64,000 bases of DNA from Oryzias latipes (GCF_002234675.1 NC_019864.2:10130129-10194128); one strand, 5' to 3'. Positions 32,501 through 44,989 are shown, counted from the first letter of the stretch. A program made the numbers and translations. Notes: generated by a model from the letters alone, not told the origin.

Positions 32501-34279
32501 ACAGGTACAGCAGGCGGTGCCGGGCACAAGAAAAACTCATTTTAAACCAGGGCATCCCACAACCTGCTGCTTCCATGGCAGCTACAGAAAAACTCCCAGA
32601 TCCACTCCAGAAAGGAACACCTTTACAGATGGGGACCTCAGCTCAGCCGCACATTTTTGTGCTTCCGCCCAATACTGCTGGGGAGGCAAAACTTAAGGCA
32701 AAGCCACAGCTGCAGGCACTAGCACCCCAATTGAGTTCTACACCCTTCATCATCCCATCAGGATCCACCTCACAGGTTTTGGTCCCTCCCGTTTTAAATG
32801 TCCCGTTCAGTTTTGTCATGCCTCCTCCTCCTGCCGTGCCGATCATACTTGCTGTGCCGCCATCACCTCAGCCTCTTTCCAGCACGCCATACACGACACA
32901 ACAATACCGAAAGAGGAAAATGGAAGCAGAAAAAATGGGTATTATGAAAAGGAAATACATTAAAAAAACAGAAACCATTACGTGCAGCAAATGTGGTGGA
33001 AACAGACAGCCACCATCCCACCGTCAGTACTTTGGGAACTGGTTTTGTGAAGCAACAGAGACTCAGTCATTTGACAATTGGAGGGCTGAGCTACAGAAGC
33101 GTGGATATGGGAAAAAAAAGAGAGGAAATGACCCACCACCACCAGCACCACCACTTTAAACAAAAAGCAGTCCTTGCACAGAAAAACTTGCACATCCAAA
33201 GCACCTAATGTTTTAAACTGGTTTATATAATTTTTTTAACATTGTAATGATGACACCATCTTTTATATATGTTTTCTATAATATTTTGTTGGTGTTTTCT
33301 GTAAGAGTTATTGTGTTTTTTAAGCTTCAAGTTGTCATTCTTGTTTAAAAGGACCACCACCAGCACCACCACAAACAGAGCAGTCCTTGCACAGAAAAAT
33401 TTGCACATCCAAAGCACCTATTGTTTTATATCGGTTTATTTTTGTGCTTTTCTATATAGATTTTGTTTTTTCTAAAATTAAACATTGTCATGATGATACC
33501 ATCTTTTATATATTTTTTCTATAATATTTTGTTGGTGTTTTCTGTAAGAATTATTGTGTTTTTTATGCTTTGAGTTGTATTTGTCATTTAAATTTGCTAT
33601 TTCAATATTTCAGTATTTGATCAAAATATAATAATTGAATTTTTGGATAGAAAACTGTTCATATGGATGCGCATTTACGGAGGTATTTGCATTAAAGAAC
33701 TTTTACATGAGCACTTGAGTATTTTCATTTGTGTTCATCTTTTTAACAGTCAGATTTTAGAAGATTGTCAATACATTACATCTGTAGTTGTTTTTACACA
33801 AATAATTTTATTGTTATGCTGCTGTAGTACATTAATTAGATTTGTTCAATTCATTTTGTTTCAAGATTCAAAGCAAACTTTATTGTCAATCTTTATAATG
33901 TTTTCAAATACATTTAAATTCATTTTCTCTTCAAACTCCAGTCTAAAGGAATCTAACTTCAAATTACAGAATGAAATGACCAACAAATAGGGTGAATATA
34001 AATATAAAAAAATAAAGTCACTGTTACAAAAAGGTGAAAAAAAATCTTAATTTTCATATAGTTTATAATTCCATTATTAATGTCATATAGTTTATAACTT
34101 TATTATTAACAAATCTCATTTGCTATGAGGCCTGGCAAACTTGGCAGAAGAGGTTAAGAAAGCCACGAGGCCAAAAAAAAAACAGTTCGAACGCGTCCGG
34201 TGCGGGGCTCGAACCCGCGGCCTCTGCATGCGTTCCTACAAAACTTGAAAGCTTTACCTCATCTGATGGGCGCAGTCCT
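26523..34279 (+). mobile_element. tRNA-Arg-inserted DNA transposon (Dada-like), copy 2
   Basis: The 7757 bp copy has the same ends as copy 1 and is the best preserved. It differs from copies 1 and 3 by loss of about 110 bases in the intron before the last exon (near 32452). The first exon donor is GTAAGT at 26870. It is followed directly by TGGCGC and copy 3. Substitutions relative to copy 1 are few, so the array is young. Confidence 0.8.
27702..33159 (+). CDS. Dada-like DDE transposase, ~1467 aa, nine coding exons, near-intact
   Basis: Coding exons 27702-28368, 28461-28805, 29042-30634, 30758-30964, 31037-31420, 31590-31642, 31723-31976, 32115-32360 and 32505-33159 total 4404 nt, a whole number of codons with one terminal stop. 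The start (MMEPRFRRLASG) lies just after an AG acceptor. Residues 1-222 resemble no family I know. About 338-560 form a DUF6729-like region with C422-x4-C427 and C460-x2-C463. The RNase H-like core follows: D601 (LKLDSTKK), D669 (LYVDRDCC), D693xxH696 (LDIWH), E857 (TSLESFHLHLNRF). Then come Pro/Ser-rich linkers and a C-terminal C1410-x2-C1413...H1422...C1431 knuckle. One defect is visible: the donor after the main exon reads GAAAGT instead of GTAAGT, so read-through gives a stop soon after E857. Confidence 0.8.
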
Positions 34280-34285
34280 TGGCGC
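34280..34285 (+). repeat. Target-site duplication TGGCGC between copies 2 and 3
   Basis: Third occurrence of the tRNA-Arg hexamer, again exactly between the transposon end and the next transposon start. Confidence 0.85.
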
Positions 34286-37200
34286 CCCCGGCCGCTGGTT
34301 AGTCGAGCTCGATCTCGGTCATTCTTGGTTGTGATATCCAATCAAATCACTTACTTGCAACCAAGATTCGAACCTCTCCTCCAATAAGCTGTTCTCTAGC
34401 GTACGACATCTCGCCCAAGAGTAACCTAGAATTACCCAATCAGTTGCCACGATGAATTTCTGGGGCGATGACAAAGGACTAACCAATGAGATGCAAGAAG
34501 AGAGAAGAGCGCTTGCAAAAAAAAAAAGAAAAAAAAAAGAGCGCTTCATTTGCATCTGCGAACATCGCTAAAAGTGTCGGAGCAAGATTTGATCCCGTTT
34601 TCAACGCTGATCACGACTTTTCACAGTAAGTACGGAGTTGTCATTGTGAAATTTAATTTTAAATGTTTGTGCTATCGTAATAACACGTTTTTGCTGATGG
34701 TATTACCTGTTGTACTCCGCTAGAAAGGTTGTTTTCCTTTGGTCATTTACAGTAAGTGTCCTCCATTGTTGTTGTTCAACCAGCGGGGTTTTTCCACTAA
34801 CCGTGTAGTAAAATAACAAGTAAATCTTTTTTAATCGTCTGAAACGAGGCTAACTGAAATGTGTAACCGAACTTTTAGCAAGCAGCGGTGTTTTTCACGT
34901 TTGTCATTTACTGTATTAAAAACGTCAGGCCAAAAATAAAATCAGAGCATCAGCTGCTCAAATATGAATAATAACCGGACCTTTTACGTGTCGATTGCTG
35001 CTTCTTTGTGTTTGTTATTTGCCTTTCGGCCGCATGTTTTACTAGCGAGTACTTTAACACATGCACACGAATACTTTTATTTGTTCAAAGTTATTTTTGT
35101 TGTTTTTTTATTAAACACAAGAAAATTTATGAATGAATTATTTCGGGAATGAGTCAGACTGTTGTCCTCAAGCTTTGCAATATGTTATTTTCTTTGTTTG
35201 TTAGTTAATAGTAATTAATAATAATAATAATTAATAATAATTTAAATTAATACATTCCGCAAAAAAATTGGTATTAAATGTCATAAAAACAAATCGTAAA
35301 GTAAGATATACCTAAACTCAAATAAAACTGATAAGCCTTCTTAGCATTTTATTTTTCATCTTGTGTTTGCACAGCTCATTTTATGGTTTACAATCTGCTT
35401 TTCTCATTTGATTCATTCAGCTTTTATGATGGAACCCAGATTCAGAAGACTGGCTAGTGGCATTCTGAATTTGTCAGACTCATCTGAAGCCTATTCCTAT
35501 AAGAAGCAAAAAAAGGAAAGCCATGGATGAAGCCTTGTCCCCGAGAAGCAGTACTGGAAAAGGCAACAAAGAACCTGCTGGATCATCAGGGAGATCTTTC
35601 CAACAGAAAGCATCTTCTTGGCTTCTTTGAGATCCAGTTTGGTATTTTCCAGGGCCAGACATTCAAATGGCTGCTGGAAAATGCTTTAGGTTATGCTGCC
35701 TACCTTGTTGCTGCTATGAAGAGAGATCCAACAGGGGGTAGTAAAGACACCAAGGATCATGCCAGCAACAAAGAAAGTTTCAGAGAATACATGGAAATGT
35801 TTCCATCTGCCAAAACTGCTGTGGCGATGAAAGAGGAGCAGTGGTCACGAGAGAAGACACAGCCTAGTTTGTCCAGCCAGCCGGGACCATCGATGGCATC
35901 CTCTTCTTCTCAGACTCCATCAACGTCTAATCCTTCTGCTGCAAGACCTCCCAGTTCACCATCACACCCCAAAACTCCTCAGCCCATCTCCACCGCGTCT
36001 CTCTCTTCCCTATTAGTGGGTAATTTGGCCAAGGACAAAAACATTGAGAAAGCTGTAAAAAGGCTGGCGTCCCCATTTAAAGTCAGACCCTGTAAGAAAA
36101 CAATTCTCTTTTTTTCCAAACCCTGAGTTACATTAAATCTTATTGGCAGTGGATGTTAATGCTGTGTTGTTGTTGTTTTTCAGCTTTGATACATGCACGG
36201 CCATTCCACATCCACAACTTTAAACAAGCCAGCTGGATCCCTTTCTTCCTCACCTGCGCTTGTAGGATCCCCCTTCACCCTCGAAGCCTCCCCTCCTCCT
36301 CCTCCTCCTCCTCCCAGTAGCAGGACCCTCTTCCCCACACCCAACTGTGGAAACCTCCATCAATCCTCCACAGACACCACCAGCCTTTGGCCCTAAAGCC
36401 AGTGAGGAGTTCTCCACCGCTGCAGGTCCAAAAACTCCCACCACATTTCCACCGTGTCGAGTGAAGTGGACGACAGCACGCTTCTGGCAGAAGCACTCAG
36501 ATGGGATAAATCTCACTCAGCAAGTATGTACATTTTATATAGAATTTTTTATGTATTTACTCAAGCATGCATTTAAAGAAAAAAAACACACACACACACA
36601 CACCACTGACACCAACATTTTTATTTATATATTTAAACAAAACCCTTTTGCATTTGCTCTGACTGAAAAAGCTTTAAGGTTTAAGTGTCCCCTGAAATTT
36701 TAAATTTTATCCATGCACAAATTCTATTAATAGACTTTTTACCTTCTCTTTTTCCTTTCAGCACAAAGAGTGTGTCTTCCAGCCGGCTGGCTCACACACT
36801 GCCTGAGGTGGACCAGAGATGGATGTCCAAAGCTCTTTTCAAATGGACAGCGCAAGGACATCCTGAACTGGACTTCAGCAGGGTGGACAGACTGTGGTGG
36901 TATCCTCCACAATTCCCATTGCACGTCACCAATGTCCCTCAGCCCGAAGACTATTTTGGCAGCCCCTCTTCCTTTGGATGCCCCGAAAACTCTGGCAAGT
37001 CAAGCTGACATGTCCTCATTCAGATTGCCACAAAGGGCTTCTGACCTCATCTGGTGTTCATCAGAAGATCAGGCAAGTTATTTCTCTGGACATAACTTAC
37101 TTTGTGGCATCTGAATATTTAGTTTGCAAAATATGCAAAAGAAAGGTCATCAGCTGGAGCCATGCCATCGTCTCCCAGCTGGATGTGGGGCACAGGGGGC

Positions 37201-40200
37201 AGTTTCCCTGCATCCTCACATCCAAGCTTGCCTGTGACCTGAGGGTGGTCACTTTGATGCGCCAGAGGGGTCTGGGAAACAGCAGCAGCCAGATTAGGAA
37301 GAAGGTGCAGGAGAGTCATTCAGAAGTGTGGCTGAAGAAGACTGTCCAGTACCTGACGGACTGTAAACAAGTCAAAGGGGCTGTTGAAAAGGGTCTCATA
37401 AGACCAGTCACGTTTTCACCTCCCCCTCCAATGCCTACTGTTCCAAAGCACAGGTGGATGATGCAGGTCTACGCCCAAGATGTTCTCCAGAGGCTGACTG
37501 AGGTCAAGGCCTCAGTGACATCAACTTATGGACGCATCTTGAAGCTGGACTCCACCAAGAAAGTGGCTCGGAAACTGGCTGGAAGGGGTTTTGGAACAGC
37601 GACCTGGGCAACAAATGTTGGCAATGAGCACGGCCAAATAATAATGTCTGTGCTCACTGCTAGCGAAGGTTTTGGCTGGGGCCAATGATCGAAGGGCTAA
37701 TAAGGAGATATGCAGTGGCTGGGGTACCTCCCCCTGAAGTGCTTTACGTCGACAGAGACTGCTGTGGAAACACGCTTCTTCGGCGAATGTTCCAGAAGTG
37801 GAAAGACCTTCACATCCGCCTGGACATATGGCACTTCATGAGAAGGTTTTCGGTGGGCTGCACCACGGATTCACACCAGCTGTATGCATCCTTCATGAGG
37901 CGCCTCAGCCACTGTCTCTTTATGTGGGATGAGGAAGATCTGACAGCCCTCAAGATCGCAAAGCGCTCCGAACTTTCTGCCAGGCTCACCAATCCCTCAG
38001 ATGCTGACGTGCTGCGGTCCATTAGCCGCAGTGAGTTAGCCCTGCACTGCAGGAGAACGACACGTGGCTCTCAGGAGACTCTGGCTCTCATCAAAAGCCT
38101 CATCCAAGCTTTTGATGGGGACACTCTGGGGGTCCCTCTGATCAACTCGGAACGCATGGCTGGCATTTTAGCTGCTCAGGCAAAACATGTGGCCTGCATC
38201 CAGGACCCCAGGCATCCAGCTGTACACCAGGACGGGAACAATCCTGAAAGGAGGACATCGTTTGCCCACATACCGCTGTGCCAGAGGTTCAACATCCCTT
38301 GAATCTTTTCATCTTCACCTGAATAGGTTCATCCCTGGTAAGTTGTTCTTTTATCTTTCCTTGAAACACAAAAATCCTAAAATATTGTAAAAAATATAGA
38401 AAGCCATATGTATTTATGCATGGAAACGTGTGTTTTGTTTTTTCCATGGATACTACAGGCACCCTGGCAAGTGATGTCTTCTTCCAGGCCTACCTGTTAG
38501 ATGGGCTGGCCAGGTGGAATGAAGACCGCGCTGTAGCCGCCACATCAGACAAGCAGCAGCAGCCATGCTCCTACGACCATCTCCTGCGGCATGCTGCTAA
38601 CAGTTTGTCTGAGGAGGTCCTTGGCCAGGAAATTGTTCCCTATACTGGGCCAAGGAAATACACAGGTATGCACACTTTTTTTGAAAAGAACTTCAAAACC
38701 TTTTTTCTTCTTCTAATGAGTGCTTTGCCTTTTACAGGTGAACTTCTAGGGGTGGAGTACCTTTACCAGCAAACTGGTAAAGTTCTCCAAGATTACAGAC
38801 AGGCTGTTGAAGAGTCGAGACAATGGACATGGAGATTGAAGACAGCTTCAATGAACCCGAAGAGTTTGAAGACTTCACTGTGGCCACTTTGGAGCCAGTG
38901 AGGACCTTCACAGTCTCTTCAACGTCATCCTTGGCACCCACCAGCAGTCTGTCAGCTCCAGACCCTCAGCCTGGCCCCTCTTGGTCTCCTCCTCCTCCTG
39001 AGGGTCCTTCAACGAGTGCGACACACTCAGCGCCTGGACCTACATCACCATCTCCCTCTTCATCACCTTCCGCCACCACCTCTGTTCCCCCTTGTGTCTT
39101 ATCCCCCGCTGAACAGAGCAGTGAGTTTAGTTCAACTTTTCTATTGAAAAAAGAAATAAGTAAAGTAGTATGTATGTTTTTTATTTATTTACCGGTATTT
39201 TGTTTTGCAAATGGGAAAAAGGTCTAGGAGTGCTTTCATTATAAGGATTTATCATGTTACTGTTTATTAAGGGATTTGCTTTTTTCTTTTACAGCCTCCA
39301 AAACAGATCTGCCAGCAACCCCTCAACAGTTGGACTCTTCATGTGACGTAAGACTAAGTTCTTTTCAAAAGCATAAATGTCTTTTTTCTTTTAATTTGAT
39401 TCACTAATTGTTGTTCTTGTTTTATAGGATTCTGTCGGCCCTGACAACGTGGAGGGTTATGGGGCCGTGCAGGAGCTGGCTGATTTCTTGGTCGGCCTCC
39501 GGCACAATAACCTTGTGGTGACTGCAGAGGAGTCAAACCGGATCGTTTCCCTGTGGCAGTCATTGGGGGATTATGACAAACAAAAAACGGTTTACTCCCA
39601 GCGTCACCAAGCCCACCTGAAGCAGGGTAGATTTAGAGCAACCAAAAAAATTGTAGCCCCCGGCGTCAAAGCACAAAAAGGTGAGTAGACCAAAAACACA
39701 AGAGCTGAGCCACCAAAAGAAGTGACACAAAACAAAATGTTTGGTTTTAAAATAACACTTTAAATCATATATCCTTGTTTTTTTGTCCTTCTTTTCCCCT
39801 CTTTTTTCATTCAGGTGTTTTATCGGGGCTCACAGTCCTGCACAGTGGCCAGACTGCAACCGAGTGTCAGAGGCCATCTTTGTGAGACTCTGTGCCTTGT
39901 ACCCAAACGCCGTCCGATGCGAAGGAAGAAGGTTTCTCGGTTCACTATGGTGGTGCGAATGTACAGGACGATTAGAGAGTGTGTCGTCTCAAATGCCAGA
40001 ATTATGAGCGAGACCACCATCCAGCTCCCAGAAGTAAATGCTGCTACAGTCACACAATGGTAAGTAAATTAGAATGATTTTAATACATGACATTTTCAGT
40101 CTTATGAATACATTTTCAACAACATCAAACAGAAAAATATAAGAAGCTGTATCCTCCAGAATGCATAGAGGAAAATCAAAACTTTAATCAAAAAATGGAT

Positions 40201-41953
40201 CAAACAATAGTAGGGGGGTTTTTCATTTGTCTTGCATCTTATAAACACAAAGGCAGTGGGCTGTTCCCTGTTTTGATTCTATTGTTGAACCTTTTGTTTG
40301 TATTTACAGGTACAGCAGGCGGTGCCGGGCACAGAAAAACTATTTTAAACCAGGGCATCCCACAACCTGCTGCTTCCATGGCAGCTACAGAAAAACTTCC
40401 AGATCCACTCCAGAAAGGAACACCTTTACAGGTGGGGACCTCAGCTCAGCCGCACATTTTTGTGCTTCCGCCCAACACTGCTGGGGAGGCAAAACTTAAG
40501 GCAAAGCCACAGCTGCAGGCACTTGCACCCCAATTGAGTTCTACACCCTTCATCATCCCATCAGGATCCACCTCACAGGTTTTGGTTCCTCCCGTTTTAA
40601 ATGTCCCATTCAGTTTTGTCCTGCCTCCTCCTCCTGCCGTGCCGATCATACTTGCTGTGCCGCCATCACCTCAGCCTCTTTCCAGCACGCCATACACGCA
40701 CAACAATACCGAAAGAGGAAAATGGAAGCAGAAAAAATGGGTATTATGAAAAGGAAATACATAAAAAAAACAGAAACCATAAGTGCAGCAAATGCGGTGG
40801 AAACAGACAGCCACCATCCCACCGTCAGTACTTTGGGAACTGGTTTTGTGAAGCAACAGAGACTCAGTCATTTGACAATTGGAGGGCTGAGCTACAGAAG
40901 CGTGGATATGGGAAAAAAAAGAGAGGAAATGACCCACCACCACCAGCACCACCACTTTAAACAAAAAGCAGTCCTTGCACAGAAAAACTTGCACATCCAA
41001 AGCACCTAATGTTTTATACTGGTTTATATAATTTTTTAAACATTGTAATGATGACACCATCTTTTATATATGTTTTCTATAATATTTTGTTGGTGTTTCT
41101 GTAAGAGTTATTGTGTTTTTTAAGCTTCAAGTTGTCGTTCTTGTTTAAAAGGACCACCACCAGCACCACCACAAACAGAGCAGTCCTTGCACAGAAAAAT
41201 TTGCACATCCCAAAGCACCTATTGTTTTATATTGGTTTATTTTTGTGCTTTTCTATATAGATTTTGTTTTTTCTAAAGTTAAACATTGTAATGATGATAC
41301 CATCTTTTATATATTTTTTCTATAATATTTTGTTGTGTTTTCTGTAAGAATTATTGTGTTTTTTAAGCTTTGAGTTGTATTTGTCATTTAAATTTGCTAT
41401 TTCAATATTTCAGTATTTGATCAAAATATAATAATTGAATTTTTGGATAGAAAACTGTCATATGGATGCCATTTACGGAGGTATTTGCATTAAAGAACTT
41501 TTACATGAGCACTTGAGTATTTTCATTTGTGTTCATCTTTTAAATCAACAGTCAGATTTTAGAAGATTGTCAATACATTACATCTGTAGTTGTTTTTACA
41601 CAAATAATTTATTGTTATGCTGCTGTAGTACATTAATTAGACAATTCATTTTGTTTCAAGATTCAAAGCAAACTTTATTGTCAATCTCTATAATGTTTTC
41701 AAATATAAAAGAAATTTAAATTCATTTTCTCTTCAAACTCCAGTCTAAAGGAATCTAACTTCAAATTACAGAATGAAATGACCAACAAATAGGGTGAATA
41801 TAAATATAAAAAAATAAAGTCACTGTTACAAAAAGGTGAAAAAAAATCTTAATTTTCATATAGTTTATAATTCCATTATTAATGTCATATAGTTTATAAC
41901 TTTATTATTAACAAATCTCATTTGCTATGAGGCCTGGCAAACTTGGCAGAAGA
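34286..41953 (+). mobile_element. tRNA-Arg-inserted DNA transposon (Dada-like), copy 3, right end in gap
   Basis: Same start and order as copies 1 and 2. The sequence stops at the N run, about 130 bases short of the expected right end (copy 2 continues past GGCAGAAGAGG for that distance). Many one-base losses set it apart, most heavily in the AT-rich part 35200-35345. Substitutions group it with copy 2 at some places and with copy 1 at others. Confidence 0.78.
35426..40960 (+). pseudogene. Dada-like transposase gene, copy 3, multiply frameshifted as assembled
   Basis: The exons correspond to 35426-36091, 36184-36523, 36762-38337, 38459-38665, 38738-39120, 39295-39347, 39428-39680, 39815-40059 and 40310-40960. 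All splice borders, including the GTAAGT donor at 38338, are kept. Seven of nine coding exons differ in length from copies 1 or 2 by 1-5 bases (for example 383 against 384, 253 against 254, 245 against 246, 651 against 655). Substitutions are scarce. That pattern, next to a gap, fits consensus errors in a poorly assembled repeat as well as real decay. Confidence 0.75.
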
Positions 41954-42953
41954 NNNNNNNNNNNNNNNNNNNNNNNNNNNNNNNNNNNNNNNNNNNNNNN
42001 NNNNNNNNNNNNNNNNNNNNNNNNNNNNNNNNNNNNNNNNNNNNNNNNNNNNNNNNNNNNNNNNNNNNNNNNNNNNNNNNNNNNNNNNNNNNNNNNNNNN
42101 NNNNNNNNNNNNNNNNNNNNNNNNNNNNNNNNNNNNNNNNNNNNNNNNNNNNNNNNNNNNNNNNNNNNNNNNNNNNNNNNNNNNNNNNNNNNNNNNNNNN
42201 NNNNNNNNNNNNNNNNNNNNNNNNNNNNNNNNNNNNNNNNNNNNNNNNNNNNNNNNNNNNNNNNNNNNNNNNNNNNNNNNNNNNNNNNNNNNNNNNNNNN
42301 NNNNNNNNNNNNNNNNNNNNNNNNNNNNNNNNNNNNNNNNNNNNNNNNNNNNNNNNNNNNNNNNNNNNNNNNNNNNNNNNNNNNNNNNNNNNNNNNNNNN
42401 NNNNNNNNNNNNNNNNNNNNNNNNNNNNNNNNNNNNNNNNNNNNNNNNNNNNNNNNNNNNNNNNNNNNNNNNNNNNNNNNNNNNNNNNNNNNNNNNNNNN
42501 NNNNNNNNNNNNNNNNNNNNNNNNNNNNNNNNNNNNNNNNNNNNNNNNNNNNNNNNNNNNNNNNNNNNNNNNNNNNNNNNNNNNNNNNNNNNNNNNNNNN
42601 NNNNNNNNNNNNNNNNNNNNNNNNNNNNNNNNNNNNNNNNNNNNNNNNNNNNNNNNNNNNNNNNNNNNNNNNNNNNNNNNNNNNNNNNNNNNNNNNNNNN
42701 NNNNNNNNNNNNNNNNNNNNNNNNNNNNNNNNNNNNNNNNNNNNNNNNNNNNNNNNNNNNNNNNNNNNNNNNNNNNNNNNNNNNNNNNNNNNNNNNNNNN
42801 NNNNNNNNNNNNNNNNNNNNNNNNNNNNNNNNNNNNNNNNNNNNNNNNNNNNNNNNNNNNNNNNNNNNNNNNNNNNNNNNNNNNNNNNNNNNNNNNNNNN
42901 NNNNNNNNNNNNNNNNNNNNNNNNNNNNNNNNNNNNNNNNNNNNNNNNNNNNN
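41954..42953. other. Assembly gap, 1000 N
   Basis: Exactly 1000 N, the conventional size for a gap of unknown length. It cuts copy 3 of the transposon array on its left and a pogo-like remnant on its right. Long open frames reported across it are artefacts. Confidence 1.
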
Positions 42954-44118
42954 ACAAAGAAAGACGGTACACAGAAAGAGTTTTCAAAGTTATAATATTA
43001 TACCTGAGCTTTTCTTTCCAAACATTGCTTGTGACACGACAGTAACACGGCAGCAATATGGTAGTAACAGCACTAACAGGGCTGGTTAAAAAAAACATAC
43101 CGGTAAAAGTCACTGAGAGCAGCAGTAACTTATAGGCAGAGGAAAGCGCCGCACAGCATGTACGCCGGACCTTTTCTTCCACAACAGTGACACAGCACTA
43201 ACAGAGCTGGTTTAAAAAAACATAAACGTAAAAATCCCTGAGAGCTTTCTTCATCTTCCTCCTGTGCACTGAAACCATGTGTTAGCAGCTTAGCTTGTTC
43301 CACCCCTTTTTGTTGTGTTTATTTTGTGTGCCTGCGGTTGTCATGGAAGCATGAGGCACTAAAGAAGGCGTTGCCTTGTGCGCTCGGTGATGATGCAGCC
43401 TCGAGTGAGGAGATGCGCGGGAGAGGGAAAAAAAAAGGCTGTTCTGCTGTATGTGCACTCTATGAGTTTCAAACGTTGGGCTGTATCAACAGTTTGGTCC
43501 GAGCAAAGAAACAAACATCTACTAGCCCTGTTCAAGAGCAACGGTGCCCCGTCTGATTAGTTACCATATGCCTCCCGACCTCAGGTCTGAAGCCTGAGGC
43601 TGGAAGGCAACACATGGAAGTCTTCCTCCTGAGTGTCGAATTGGAATAGCGTCAGATATTCTTCGCCACACACTCTCTATGTGTCTCTCCTTCGTTGTCG
43701 CTGTCAGTGTCACTCTCATCCTGAGGCAATTTCTCTCCTGAGCTTGTGCTGTCACGTAGCAGACCGGCTTTTCCAAACCCGTTGGTGCTGGTGGATTTTT
43801 TCACACCGTTTTTAACGATTGCTTTTAACTTGAAAGCTGTGTCATATGCATTTCTTCTTGCATTTTCCATGATGAGGGTCTGTTCATGCTATTCATTCAC
43901 AAAGCAGGAATTTACATTAAACTTGCGTCTTCCTCGATAGATATACCGTATTCTATCTGTTTCACTCTTACCTTTTCTGCTCGAGCGCCCCCTAGCTGCA
44001 GTTAGAAATAATGCTCTAAAAAAAAAAATTTTAGCTGCATCATTGAATAAACCGCAGGGTTGAAAGCGTGTGACAAAAGTAGCGTAGCGGCTTATAATCA
44101 GGAAATTACGGTAGGTGA
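42954..44118 (-). mobile_element. pogo/Tigger-like DNA transposon remnant, internally deleted
   Basis: The right end (44089-44118) reads GTAGCGGCTTATAATCAGGA then AATTACGGTA, the terminal repeat type of teleost pogo-like elements ending in TA. On the minus strand an open frame from 43870 starts MENARRNAYDTAFKLKAIVK, the start of the N-terminal DNA-binding helix-turn-helix, and soon passes to FGKAGLLR and acidic residues. After a frame change it gives YLTLFQFDTQEEDF, like the C-terminus of these transposases. The catalytic core is missing. Two imperfect copies of a non-coding block (about 43061-43120 and 43195-43245, CACTAACAGRGCTGGTT) follow. The left end is in the gap. Confidence 0.65.
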
Positions 44119-44229
44119 GTCGCAGACACGTCGTACGGATTGTTTTTATTTTTTTAGCAATAAAAACAAAGGAAAAATAAAATAAAAATATGCACATATC
44201 TCGAATCTCTTTACAATATTAATTCATAG

Positions 44230-44985
44230 ATTGATATTAATAGTAGACCTACCCAAAAACCAACAGCAGCTGTGTATTTGACTAAGGCAAAAGCTAGTGA
44301 TGAATTCAAGTCAAAGAAGAACATGAAAGATGTTGTTCTGTACAAGACTGATCACTGAAGCAAAATCAAAAACACAAAACCTCAGTGTAGCTTTCATGCC
44401 TCCTCATTTGTAGTAGCTGTGGGTTTACTAATCACTAAAGGAGCATATATTATATTTTCTGGTAAAATGAAATAAAGAGCATTTAGACAGCACACAGGGT
44501 AGGCCAGCTTTGATGTTCTACTTAGTACAAGCTGTTCATTGAGCTTGAAGAGGCTATATCCTGCTGTGTTACTCTTCCAACTTTAATCAGAAATACCTTT
44601 ATGGCAGCTCTCATTTCTGCTCAAAACATTCATGGGAGCCAATACCGCTAAATCTTTGTGTGATGCCTTGGCCACATTCTGAGGTCAAAAGTGAGCATTT
44701 GTGAGCAACTATGTGGCTTCACGCCAAAGAGCAGAACTGCAGATGTAATGTTTGCATTGCAGATTCTTCTGGAGAAGAAAAGGGTGGGAGCTGGTTTGTG
44801 TATTTGTGACATAAGTTCAAAAATAGACCATTAATTGATGGTGTGCCTTATAATCCAGTGCACCCTGTGGTGAGGAAATAACGGGACACCGGACCAATAT
44901 CTTAAATTTCTAACATTTCTGTCACCCACAGAAATCTTCATATATCTCCATGCTAATGTGAATTATAATAACTATGAAAAAAAAA
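44230..44985. other. No gene seen; possible short pogo-type fragment
   Basis: No gene is supported. At about 44835-44870 the block GTGTGCCTTATAATCCAGTG resembles the subterminal part of a teleost pogo-like element, but no matching end is found. Confidence 0.4.
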
Positions 44986-44989
44986 GTAA

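Noticed and set aside
18646-41953. Tandemly duplicated host gene family
   Set aside because: Each unit is bounded by the same tRNA-derived hexamer and the protein has transposase residues, so repeated transposon insertion explains it better.
18646-41953. Kolobok, hAT or Kyakuja-Dileera-Zisupton assignment of the array element
   Set aside because: The duplication is TGGCGC, not TTAA or 8 bp, and the target is a tRNA gene. Still, only a search can exclude these firmly.
41908-43182. Long open frames (350-424 codons) across the N run
   Set aside because: They consist almost wholly of undetermined residues across the assembly gap.
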